From contig CAVYOE010000001.1 in NCBI GenBank assembly GCA_963770155.1, positions 1,736,001 to 1,800,000 of the forward strand: 64,000 bases of DNA, read 5' to 3'. Each line of letters opens with the position of its first letter. Positions within the stretch are counted from its first letter, which is position 1. The stretch comes from CAVYOE01 sp963770155. Lineage in GTDB: Bacteria; Actinomycetota; Thermoleophilia; Solirubrobacterales; 70-9. Both the position numbers and the translations under genes were made by a program. This document shows positions 40,115 to 47,906 of the stretch, one piece after another. The notes under the pieces are model-generated. The model saw only the letters and a list, made by a program, of their open reading frames with translations. It did no database searches and was not told the origin of the DNA.

Positions 40115-41101
40115 TCAGGAGAGCTGCGGCCGCCCCTCCTCCGGGGTCGAGGCCTCTGCATGCAGCTTTCGCGGGATGCGGCCCGCAAGCCGGGCGGTGC
40201 GGCCGGCCTCCACCGCGCGCCTCATCGCCACCGCCATCGAGACCGGGTCCTCGGCCCGGGAGACCGAGCTCGCGAGCAGGACACCGTCGCACCCGAGCTC
40301 CATCGCCATGGCGGCGTCCGAGGCGGTCCCGATGCCGGCGTCGAGGATCACCGGGACCCCGGCCCGCTCGACGATGATGCCGACGTTGTAGGGATTCGCG
40401 ATGCCCATCCCGGAGCCGATCGGCGATCCGAGCGGCATCACCGCGGCGCAGCCGGCCTCCTCCAGTCGCCGGGCGAGGATCGGGTCGTCGTTGGTGTAGG
40501 GCAGAACCGTGAATCCTTCTTCGCATAGCTGCTCGGCGGCATCGAGGAGCTCGAGCGCATCCGGATAGAGCGTCCGGTCGTCCCCGATCACCTCGAGCTT
40601 GACCCAGTCGGTGTCGAAGGCCTCGCGGGCAAGGCGCGCGGTTCGCACCGCGTCCCGAGCCGTGTAGCAGCCGGCGGTATTCGGCAGCAGAAACAGGCCG
40701 AGGCGACCGACGACGTCGAGCACCGATCCTTCGGCCTCTGGATCCACCCGGCGCAGCGCCACGGTGACGATCTCGGCACCGGATGCCTGCAGAGCGTGCT
40801 CCATCGACTCGAGCGAGCGGAACCCGCCCGTGCCCATGACCAGCCGCGAACTCCAGCTGCGCCCACCAAGCTCGAAGCTGTCCGGATGCTCGGGGGCGCC
40901 GCCCTGGATCGCGGCGACCACCTCGACCGTCTGCCCGTCGGCGAGGCGGGTCCGGTCCCACTCGCCGCGAGGGACGACCTCGCCGTCGAGAGCCACGGCC
41001 AGGCCGGCCGCACCGCGGTCGGCCCCCGAAGCCTCCACCGCTGCAGCGACGGTTGCCGTGTCGGTGATCTCCACCGGCTCGCCGTTCAGCTCGATCCTCA
41101 T
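40115..41101 (-). CDS. thiSG: ThiS-ThiG fusion: sulfur carrier and thiazole synthase
   Basis: 328 residues in one uninterrupted frame. Residues 1-~67 are ThiS: MRIELNGEPVEI... VVAAIQGG, with the Gly-Gly that normally ends ThiS. It continues directly into ThiG: SFELGGRSWSSRLVMGTGGF, the Lys-bearing strand DWVKLEVIGD, MPLGSPIGSGMGI, VPVILDAGIGTASDAA, GVLLASSVS. ThiG builds the thiazole phosphate of thiamine from DXP, dehydroglycine and ThiS thiocarboxylate. A buried Gly-Gly cannot carry a thiocarboxylate, so processing or another mechanism is implied. ATG overlaps the thiO stop in ATGA (41098-41101). Downstream of the TPP riboswitch. Confidence 0.88.
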   Translation of the reverse strand: MRIELNGEPVEITDTATVAAAVEASGADRGAAGLAVALDGEVVPRGEWDRTRLADGQTVEVVAAIQGGAPEHPDSFELGGRSWSSRLVMGTGGFRSLESMEHALQASGAEIVTVALRRVDPEAEGSVLDVVGRLGLFLLPNTAGCYTARDAVRTARLAREAFDTDWVKLEVIGDDRTLYPDALELLDAAEQLCEEGFTVLPYTNDDPILARRLEEAGCAAVMPLGSPIGSGMGIANPYNVGIIVERAGVPVILDAGIGTASDAAMAMELGCDGVLLASSVSRAEDPVSMAVAMRRAVEAGRTARLAGRIPRKLHAEASTPEEGRPQLS

Positions 41102-42288
41102 CGCGGCGCCACCTTCTCGATCGCCTCTGGACCGGGAACCGCGGTCGCACTGGCGCCGGAGAACCGGTCCGGCGCAAAGGCGCTGAGATCGGCGGGAGGA
41201 GCCGTGCCCGAGAGCAGGGCGGCGACGGTCTCGGCGGTGACAGGCGCCAGCAGCACCCCGTTGCGGAAGTGGCCGGTCGCCAGTACCAGCCCTTCGATCG
41301 CGCCCGTTCCGATCAGGGGTGCATTGTCCGGGGTGCCTGGGCGCAGCCCGGCGCGCGCACTGACCAACTCGAGCTCGGCGATCTCGGGTAGGGCACGGTA
41401 AGACTCGCGCAGCAACTCGAGCACGCCGCCGGCCGTGACCGCCGCGTCGAATCCCTTCTCCTCCACCGTCGCGCCGATCACCAGCCGACCGTCGTCCCGC
41501 GGGACGGCATAGAAGCGCTCGGCGGCAACGATCCGGGTGCAGACCGGGTCGCCGGCCGATCCCTGCACGGTGAGGATCTCGCCCTTGACCGGGCGCACGG
41601 GGGGGCGGGCCTCCTCGGGGAGCCAATCCGCTCCGGCCCAGGTACCTGTCGCAACCACGACTGCCGGAGCTTCGAACTCCCGACCGCCTGCACGGACGCC
41701 GCTGACCGCTCCGCCGCGTCTCAGCAGCTCCTCCGCCCCGCAATCCTCGATCAGCTCGCCGCCGGCGTCGCGCAGGGCGCCCGCGAGTGCCGCAACGAGC
41801 AGGCCGGGATCGACCGAGGCCTCGCCGGGCGCGAACAGGCCCCCGGCACAGACCGGGGACAGACCCGGCTCGAGCTCCCGACAGCGCCGGGGCCGGAGCC
41901 ACTTCGAGGCGAGCCCTGCGTCCTGGTGGAGGGTGTGGCGGCGCTGCAGCTCCTCGACCTCGTCGCGGTCGAGAGCGACGTGGAGAGCCCCCTCGGTCCG
42001 ATAGCCGATGCCGCGTCCGTCCGGCGGGGCGAGATCGGCCGCGAACCGAGGCCAGCTCCTGGCCGCGTGCAACGCCAGCTCGAGCAGGTTCTCCTCTCCC
42101 CAGGTGGCCTCCCCCACCGGCGCCAGCATTCCGGCCGCAACTCCGGTCGCGCCGGCTGCGATCTGGTCGCGCTCGATCAAGCAAACTCTGAGCCCGCGCC
42201 GGGCGGCGGCGAGCGCGCAGCTGAGTCCGATCACGCCGCCGCCGACGATCAGCGCGTCGTAGGTCTTGGGGGGGTTGGCTGGGGTCAC
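41098..42288 (-). CDS. thiO: Glycine oxidase ThiO
   Basis: 396 residues of the DAO/glycine oxidase family. Dinucleotide-binding start DALIVGGGVIGLSCALAAARRG, IAAGATGVAAGMLAPVGEA, and the C-terminal FAD site GLVLATGHFRNGVLLAP. It oxidises glycine to dehydroglycine (imine) with O2 for thiazole assembly, the aerobic alternative to ThiH. GTG 42288 is the first codon of the conserved region; the CGGTG around it can pair with upstream ACCG. Overlaps thiSG by 4 bases, controlled by the TPP riboswitch. Confidence 0.94.
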   Translation of the reverse strand: MTPANPPKTYDALIVGGGVIGLSCALAAARRGLRVCLIERDQIAAGATGVAAGMLAPVGEATWGEENLLELALHAARSWPRFAADLAPPDGRGIGYRTEGALHVALDRDEVEELQRRHTLHQDAGLASKWLRPRRCRELEPGLSPVCAGGLFAPGEASVDPGLLVAALAGALRDAGGELIEDCGAEELLRRGGAVSGVRAGGREFEAPAVVVATGTWAGADWLPEEARPPVRPVKGEILTVQGSAGDPVCTRIVAAERFYAVPRDDGRLVIGATVEEKGFDAAVTAGGVLELLRESYRALPEIAELELVSARAGLRPGTPDNAPLIGTGAIEGLVLATGHFRNGVLLAPVTAETVAALLSGTAPPADLSAFAPDRFSGASATAVPGPEAIEKVAPR

Positions 42289-42324
42289 CGTTCGGTCTTT
42301 CGTTACCGGCGGCGGTGCGTGCCA

Positions 42325-42420
42325 ACCATCCCTGCGCCGGCATTACCCGGATCAGGTTCATACGGTCGGCGGCGCGCCCAGCCGCCCTCTCAGCCCTTCT
42401 TCGGGCTCCCGTTTCGTGCA
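42325..42420 (-). ncRNA. TPP riboswitch (THI element) of thiO-thiSG
   Basis: On the minus strand: ACGGGAGCCC near the 5' side, GGCTGAGAGGG, a variable arm, then ACCTGATCCGGGTAATGCCG and GCAGGGA, the invariant pieces of the TPP aptamer. The last ~35 bases before GTG 42288 hold complementary ACCG/CGGT segments that could mask the start codon, suggesting translational control (inferred). Confidence 0.97.
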
Positions 42421-42466
42421 AGGGATCGTACTCCGGTGGCAAGGCGGGCACGCACCGGCAACCGAT

Positions 42467-42478
42467 TACGCTTGCCTC
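42467..42478 (+). promoter_or_regulatory. Leaderless -10 of thiE
   Basis: TACGCT (42467-42472), 6 bases, GTG 42479. thiE is therefore outside the reach of the riboswitch, which is on the other strand. Confidence 0.5.
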
Positions 42479-43177
42479 GTGAGCAGCGAAAAGACGCGAC
42501 TTGCGCCCCCCGAGTCCCTCGGCGCCCTGCGCCGTCAGCGGCTGGCCTGGGCCCGCCTCTACTTCGTCTGCGAAGCACGCCCGGGCGGTGCCGATCCCGA
42601 GCCCCTGCTCCGTGCGGTCTTGAGCGGCGGAGCGGGCATCGTCCAATTGCGTGAGAAGGACGAGGCGGGGCAGGCGCTCGCTCGCTCCGGCCAGACCTTC
42701 AAGCGCCTCGCCGACACCTACGGGGCGCCGTTCATCATCAACGACGATCCCCACCTGGCACTGGAGCTGGGCGCCGACGGCGTCCACGTCGGCCAGGAGG
42801 ACCTCTCCCCCGCACAGGCACGCGAGGTTCTCGGCGAGGAAGCCATCGTCGGACTCTCGACCCATTCGGAGGAGCAGATCGACGCGGCGGTCAGCGGGGA
42901 GACGGGCGATGTCGACTACATCAGCGTCGGACCGGTGTGGGAGACCCCGACGAAGGAAGGGCGGCCCGCCGTCGGGCTCAACTTGATCCGGTACGCCGCC
43001 GAGAAGTGCCACCTGCCCTTCTTTGCGATCGGCGGAATCGACCGGTCCAACGTGGAGGAGGTTGTCGCCGCGGGGGCGGCTCGCGTCTGCGTGGTCCGCG
43101 CAATCCGCGACGCCGACGACCCGGCGGCGGTTACCGCCGAGCTGCGCGCAGCCATTGGACCCGGGGACTCGAGGTGA
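42479..43177 (+). CDS. thiE: Thiamine-phosphate synthase
   Basis: 232 residues from GTG 42479 (SSEKTRLAPPESLG extension of about 25 residues). TIM-barrel motifs: GGAGIVQLREKD, FIINDDPHLALELGADGVHVGQEDL, VGLSTHSEEQI, YISVGPVWETPTKEG, FFAIGGIDRSNV. It couples HMP-PP and thiazole phosphate. Divergent from thiO; stop overlaps the next gene by 4 bases (GTGA). Confidence 0.95.
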   Translation: MSSEKTRLAPPESLGALRRQRLAWARLYFVCEARPGGADPEPLLRAVLSGGAGIVQLREKDEAGQALARSGQTFKRLADTYGAPFIINDDPHLALELGADGVHVGQEDLSPAQAREVLGEEAIVGLSTHSEEQIDAAVSGETGDVDYISVGPVWETPTKEGRPAVGLNLIRYAAEKCHLPFFAIGGIDRSNVEEVVAAGAARVCVVRAIRDADDPAAVTAELRAAIGPGDSR

Positions 43178-43692
43178 GCGGTAGCCGCGAGCGCAAGCGT
43201 GAGCAGCGGCGGGCGCGCCGGGAGCGCGCTGCCGAGCGGCAAGCGGAGATGTCCGCGCGCACGGAGGCAAAGAACGAGGCGGCGCGCGAGTCGCTCGAGC
43301 CGCTCGAGGCCGGGGAGCGGCCCGTGGCGGTGACGGTGGGAGCCGTGATCTCCGCGTTGCTTGCGCTCAGCTTCACCGTCTCGGCGATCATCGCCGCGGT
43401 CGGCTCGGTCGAGGTCAACGGCGAAACGCCCAATCCGATCCAACTCGCCGTCTTCGCCGCCGCTCTGTGGGCGATGACGTGGGGAATGTGGAGGTCGCGC
43501 TACTGGGCCGTGCTCGGCTTCGCGATGCTCCTGGTCCTGTTCATGATCAGCGCCGCACTCGGCTTGGTCCTGGTGACCGGTCTCCCGCAGGCAGTTGGAA
43601 CCCTGCTGGCTCTGTGCGGCTCCGCCTACCTCTTCTACAAGCTGATCAGGGCGATGGCTCGGATACAGATGCCGGCGCCGCCAGGTAGATAG
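43174..43692 (+). CDS. Four-span membrane protein with basic coiled N-terminus
   Basis: 172 residues from GTG 43174, overlapping the thiE stop. The first ~50 residues are highly charged (RERKREQRRARRERAAERQ, Glu/Ala/Arg heptads), then four hydrophobic helices (AVISALLALSFTVSAIIAAV, LAVFAAALWAM, LGFAMLLVLFMISAALGLV, LLALCGSAYLFY). Topology is probably N-in. The family is common beside core genes in this class but uncharacterised. Four-base overlap with thiE suggests co-expression. Confidence 0.7.
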   Translation: MSGSRERKREQRRARRERAAERQAEMSARTEAKNEAARESLEPLEAGERPVAVTVGAVISALLALSFTVSAIIAAVGSVEVNGETPNPIQLAVFAAALWAMTWGMWRSRYWAVLGFAMLLVLFMISAALGLVLVTGLPQAVGTLLALCGSAYLFYKLIRAMARIQMPAPPGR

Positions 43693-43702
43693 AGTCGAAC
43701 CG
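43690..43702 (+). promoter_or_regulatory. Leaderless -10 of lpd
   Basis: TAGAGT (43690-43695), 7 bases, ATG 43703. Confidence 0.5.
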
Positions 43703-45070
43703 ATGGCCTCCTACGACGTGATCGTGATCGGCGGCGGCCCAGGCGGGTACGTGGCCGCGATCCGCGCAGCACAGCTCGGGCAGAAGGCCGCGGTTGTCGA
43801 GAAGGACAAGCCGGGGGGCCGCTGCCTCAACTACGCCTGCATCCCGGCGAAAACCGTGCTCCACACCGCCGAGGTCTTCTCCGAGGTCTCCAACGGGGGC
43901 GCCGAGCTCGGCGTGAAGACGAGCGGCGTCTCGATCGACTGGAAAGCGGTGCAGTCGCGCCGCGAGGCGGTCTCGAAGACGCTCAACGAGGGCGTCCAGA
44001 TGCTGTGGAAGAAGAACAAGGTCGAGCTGATCGCCGGCGAAGCCTCCTTGGAGGGCAGTGGGAAGGTCAAGGTCGGGTCAGACACCCACGAGGCTAAGAC
44101 CGTCGTGCTCGCGACCGGCTCGGTCGAGATGCCGATCCCGGGAATCGACTTCTCCGACCGCGTCATCGATACCTGGGGTGCCTGGTCGCTGGAGAAGATG
44201 CCGAAGGCGCTGGTCGTCGCCGGCGCCGGCGCATCGGGCTCGGAGATCGCCTCCGCCTACGCCCGGATGGGCGTCAAGGTGACCCTGGTCGAGATGCTCG
44301 ACCAGGTGCTGCCGCTGGAAGACAAGGACATGGCCCGGGTGGTCGAGCGCCAGTTCAAGCAGGACGGGATCGACGTCATGCTCGGGACCAAGGTCGAGGG
44401 CGTCTCCGAGCAAAAGACCGGGGTCAAGGTCAAATGTGGCGACAAGGAAGTGAAGGCCGACTACCTGGTCATCGCCGGGGGACGCCGTCCCGATACCGAG
44501 GCGCTCGGCCTGGACGCAGCGAACGTCAAGACCGAGAAGAACGGGCAGATCACCATCGACGAGTACCAGCGGACCTCCGCGGACGCCATCTACGCGATCG
44601 GCGACCTGGTCCGGGGCCCTGCGCTCGCCCACAAAGCCTCAGAGGAGGGCGTGGTGGCGGTCGAGGCCGCATCCGGGGCCGAGACGCATCCGGTGAACGT
44701 CGACCTGGTGCCGGGAGCGACCTTCTGCCATCCGCAAGTCGCCAGCGTCGGCATGACCGAGGCCCAGGCCAAGGAAACGGACCGCGAGGTCAAGGTCGGC
44801 AAGTTCAAGCTCGGAGGGGTTGGCGCCTCGGTCGTCTATGACGATCGCGCCGGACTGGTCAAGATCGTCGGCGACGCCAAGTACGGCGAGATCCTCGGAG
44901 CGCACATCGTCGGCAACCGCGCCTGCGACATGATCAGCGAGTTCGTCGACACGATGGCGCTCGAGGGCGGCTACCAGGAGCTCGCGCGGATCATCCACCC
45001 CCACCCGACGATCTCCGAGGCGGTCCTCGACGCGGCGCGCGCGGTCGAGGGCTGGGCGACTCACGCCTAG
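43703..45070 (+). CDS. lpdA: Dihydrolipoyl dehydrogenase (E3)
   Basis: 455 residues. FAD site VIVIGGGPGGYVAAIRAAQLG; redox disulfide in GGRCLNYACIPAKTVL, a variant of GGTCLNxGCIPSK with both Cys kept; NAD site VVAGAGASGSEIASAYARMG; second FAD motif AIGDLVRGPALAHKASEEG; C-terminal catalytic HPHPTISE. It reoxidises the lipoyl arm of the dehydrogenase complex. Starts the PDH gene cluster and is probably leaderless (see the adjoining -10). Confidence 0.96.
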   Translation: MASYDVIVIGGGPGGYVAAIRAAQLGQKAAVVEKDKPGGRCLNYACIPAKTVLHTAEVFSEVSNGGAELGVKTSGVSIDWKAVQSRREAVSKTLNEGVQMLWKKNKVELIAGEASLEGSGKVKVGSDTHEAKTVVLATGSVEMPIPGIDFSDRVIDTWGAWSLEKMPKALVVAGAGASGSEIASAYARMGVKVTLVEMLDQVLPLEDKDMARVVERQFKQDGIDVMLGTKVEGVSEQKTGVKVKCGDKEVKADYLVIAGGRRPDTEALGLDAANVKTEKNGQITIDEYQRTSADAIYAIGDLVRGPALAHKASEEGVVAVEAASGAETHPVNVDLVPGATFCHPQVASVGMTEAQAKETDREVKVGKFKLGGVGASVVYDDRAGLVKIVGDAKYGEILGAHIVGNRACDMISEFVDTMALEGGYQELARIIHPHPTISEAVLDAARAVEGWATHA

Positions 45071-45662
45071 CGCAACCTTCTACTACGACTTCAGCTCGCC
45101 GTACGCATACCTGGCGGCGGAGCGGATCAGTGGGGTCTTCTCCGAAGCGGGCGCCGACCAGCCCGAGTGGCAGCCGATCTCGTTCGGGCACGTGCTCAAG
45201 CACACCGGTCGTACCCCCTGGTCGATGGGGGCCGACGGTCCCGACCCAACCGACCTGGAGGAGATCCGCCGGCGCGCCGAGCAGCGCGGGCTCCCCGAGG
45301 TCCGCTATCCCGACGGCTGGCCCTCGGATTCCTACAGCCTGACACCGCTGCGGGCCGCCCATTTCGCGAAGCAATCCGGAAGGGCGGTCTCGTTCAGCCT
45401 CGCCGCCTACCGACAGTCGTTCGTCGCCGGCCGCCCGCTGAACGAGATTGACAATGTCCTGATCGCGGCGGCCGCCTGCGAGCTCCACCCCAAGGCTCTG
45501 ATCAAGGGGATCGAGACCACTGCTGTCAAGGACCGGCTCCGGGCTGCGACCGAGGAGGCGATCGAGCTGGGAGTGGAGGGCATCCCAACAGTGGCGGTGG
45601 GCAAGCAGCTGTTCTGGGGCGACGACCAGCTCGAAGAGGCGGCGCAGGCCGCGCTAGGCTGA
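45063..45662 (+). CDS. DsbA-fold isomerase/oxidoreductase (HCCA isomerase-like), start unclear
   Basis: About 199 residues. The conserved first strand TFYYDFSSPYAYLAAERI (from 45075), then WQPISFGHVLKH, and a late segment LGVEGIPTVAVGKQLFWGDDQL identify the DsbA/2-hydroxychromene-2-carboxylate isomerase fold. The CxxC of DsbA is replaced by SSPY, as in HCCA isomerases and GST-kappa enzymes. No ATG, GTG or TTG stands before the first strand in this frame; ACG 45063 is the nearest near-cognate codon (an 8-base overlap with lpdA), otherwise a base is missing. Sandwiched between E3 and E1 genes; role there unknown. Confidence 0.75.
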   Translation, partial: TPSATFYYDFSSPYAYLAAERISGVFSEAGADQPEWQPISFGHVLKHTGRTPWSMGADGPDPTDLEEIRRRAEQRGLPEVRYPDGWPSDSYSLTPLRAAHFAKQSGRAVSFSLAAYRQSFVAGRPLNEIDNVLIAAAACELHPKALIKGIETTAVKDRLRAATEEAIELGVEGIPTVAVGKQLFWGDDQLEEAAQAALG

Positions 45663-45666
45663 CGTC
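45655..45666 (+). promoter_or_regulatory. Leaderless -10 of pdhA
   Basis: TAGGCT (45655-45660), 6 bases, GTG 45667. It lies inside the end of the preceding gene. Confidence 0.5.
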
Positions 45667-46905
45667 GTGGCTTCCAAGCAGACTGCCGAGGCGAAGCCCA
45701 AGACGGCAAAGAGCGCCGGCAAGCGCAGCGGTGGCGCCCGCTCCGACGGCAAGGCAGCGGCCGCTTCCTCGACGCCAAAGCTCCCGAGCAAGAAGGAATG
45801 CCATGAGTTGCTGCGGCTGATGGCGCTGATCCGCCGGTTCGAGGAGGAGGCCGGACGGCAGTACCAGAAGGCCAAGGCCGGGGGCTTCCTTCACCTGGCG
45901 ATCGGCGAAGAAGCGACGATCGTCGGCACCACCAGCGCGATGGAGGAGCGCGACTATCTGATCGGCACCTATCGCACCCACGGCCACGCAATCGCCCGCG
46001 GAACCGACCCAAAGACGGTGATGGCCGAGCTCTTCGGCCGGGTCGACGGAACCTCGGGCGGCCGCGGCGGCTCCATGCACATCTTCGACCTCGAGCGCCG
46101 ATTCATGGGCGGCTACGGGATCGTCGGCGGCAACCTGCCGATTGCGGCCGGGCTCGGTCTCTCCTCCGACTACCGTGGCACCGACGACGTCACCGTCTGC
46201 ATGTTCGGCGACGGCGCCTCGAACACGGGCAACTTCGGCGAGACCATGAACCTGGCTGCGCTCTGGAGCCTGCCGGTCGTCTTCCTGGTCGAGAACAACC
46301 TCTACGGCATGGGGACCTCGATCGAGCGGCACTCGGCGGAGACCGATCTCTCCAAGAAGGCCGAGGGCTACGGCGTCCCCGGCGAGCGCATCGACGGCAT
46401 GGACGTGCTCGCTGTGCAGGAAGCGGTGGCCGGGCACATCAAGACCGCGCGGGAGGACCGGCGGCCAACCTTGCTCGAGGCTTTCACCTACCGCTTCCGT
46501 GGGCACTCCGCGGCCGACCCCGAGGTCTACCGCGAGAAGGAGGAGGTCGAGGAATGGCAGGAGAAGGATCCGATCGAGACCTTCGCGGCGCGTTGCGTCG
46601 AGGAGGACAAGCTCTCCGACTCAGACGTCGAGTCGATCCGCAAGGAAGCTGACGAGGTCGTGACCGAGGCGGCCGAGTTCGCCGACGCATCTCCCGAGCC
46701 GCCGCTCGAGTCCCTCTACGACCATCTCTACGTGGACAGCGAGACCCTGCCGGGCTGGTACGCGGTCGACGAGCGAACCCCGGATACCCACGCGGGCGAG
46801 GATGAGCGCGACGCCAGCGACCGCGCCCGTGAGCTGGCCGAGAAGGGCGCGGCGTACGGCGGCCAGAGCGCGGTCAAGCGCAAGCAGGAAGAAGGTGCCG
46901 AGTAA
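45667..46905 (+). CDS. pdhA: Pyruvate dehydrogenase E1 alpha
   Basis: 412 residues. A Lys/Ala-rich disordered N-terminus (~45 residues) precedes IRRFEEEAGRQYQ and GFLHLAIGEEATIVG. The TPP motif is GDGASNTGNFGETMNLAALW...VENN, with the phosphorylation-loop-like YRFRGHSAADPEVY later. It decarboxylates pyruvate and passes the acetyl group to the lipoyl arm. Stop overlaps the pdhB start by one base (TAATG). Could serve another 2-oxo acid, but the neighbouring lipB and lipA and no branched-chain genes favour pyruvate. Confidence 0.93.
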   Translation: MASKQTAEAKPKTAKSAGKRSGGARSDGKAAAASSTPKLPSKKECHELLRLMALIRRFEEEAGRQYQKAKAGGFLHLAIGEEATIVGTTSAMEERDYLIGTYRTHGHAIARGTDPKTVMAELFGRVDGTSGGRGGSMHIFDLERRFMGGYGIVGGNLPIAAGLGLSSDYRGTDDVTVCMFGDGASNTGNFGETMNLAALWSLPVVFLVENNLYGMGTSIERHSAETDLSKKAEGYGVPGERIDGMDVLAVQEAVAGHIKTAREDRRPTLLEAFTYRFRGHSAADPEVYREKEEVEEWQEKDPIETFAARCVEEDKLSDSDVESIRKEADEVVTEAAEFADASPEPPLESLYDHLYVDSETLPGWYAVDERTPDTHAGEDERDASDRARELAEKGAAYGGQSAVKRKQEEGAE

Positions 46906-47906
46906 TGGCAACCGTGCGGATGCGGGAGGCCCTCAACGCCGCTTTGCGGGAGGAGATGGAGCGGGACGAAAACGTCTTCATCATGGGAGAGGACGTCGGC
47001 GTCTTCCAGGGCGCTTTCAAGGTGACCGAGGGATTGCTCGACGAGTTCGGCGAGAAACGGGTCCGCGATACGCCGATCTCCGAGAACACGATCGTCGGCA
47101 TGGGGGTCGGCGCGGCGATGACGGGGCTGCGGCCGATCGTCGAGATCATGACCGTCAACTTCAGCCTGCTGGCGATGGACCAGATCGTCAATCACGCCGC
47201 AGCGATTCCCTACATGTTCGGGGGACAGGTCAAGGTCCCGATCGTGATCCGGATGCCGGGCGGCGGCGGTCACCAACTGGGCCCCACCCACTCGCACAGC
47301 TTCGAGGCGATGTACCTGCAGATTCCGGGCTTGCTGGTCGCCTGCCCTTCGACCCCCGCCGACGGCAAGGCCCTGCTGAAGACGGCGATCCGCGATGACA
47401 ACCCGGTCGTCTTCATCGAGCACGAAACGCTCTACGGCGCGCGCGGCGAGGTCGCCGCGAACGGCGATGGCGACGACGACGGGTTGCTCAGCTTCGGCCA
47501 AGCAGCGATCCGGCGCGAAGGGTCCGACGTGACCATCGTCGGCGTTCTCAAGATGGTGGCGGAGGCCGAGAAGGCGGCCAAGACACTCGCCAACGAGCAC
47601 GGGGCTGAGGCAGAGGTGATCGATCCGCGAACGCTGCGCCCGCTCGACTTGAACACGATCCTCGAGTCGGTGAAGAAGACCAACCGCGCTGTGATCGTCG
47701 AGGAAGGCTGGCCTCACGGCGGGGTCGGCGCCAACCTCGCTGCCCTGATTCAGGAACAGGCCTTCGACTACCTCGACGCGCCGGTGCAGAGAGTCACCGG
47801 GGGAGATGTGCCGATGCCCTACTCGAAGCGATTGGAGCAGGCCGCGATCCCCCACCCCGAGCACATCGTCAGCGCCGCGCTCGCCACCCTCGAGGGGAGC
47901 CTCTAG
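46905..47906 (+). CDS. pdhB: Pyruvate dehydrogenase E1 beta
   Basis: 333 residues. MREALNAALREEMERDENVF, GEDVGVFQGAFKVT, RVRDTPISENTIVG and PVVFIEHETLYG are the E1-beta pattern. Pairs with PdhA to bind thiamine diphosphate. One-base overlaps with pdhA and pdhC indicate a coupled operon. Position of the conserved His (GPTHSHSFEAM) is intact. Confidence 0.95.
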   Translation: MATVRMREALNAALREEMERDENVFIMGEDVGVFQGAFKVTEGLLDEFGEKRVRDTPISENTIVGMGVGAAMTGLRPIVEIMTVNFSLLAMDQIVNHAAAIPYMFGGQVKVPIVIRMPGGGGHQLGPTHSHSFEAMYLQIPGLLVACPSTPADGKALLKTAIRDDNPVVFIEHETLYGARGEVAANGDGDDDGLLSFGQAAIRREGSDVTIVGVLKMVAEAEKAAKTLANEHGAEAEVIDPRTLRPLDLNTILESVKKTNRAVIVEEGWPHGGVGANLAALIQEQAFDYLDAPVQRVTGGDVPMPYSKRLEQAAIPHPEHIVSAALATLEGSL

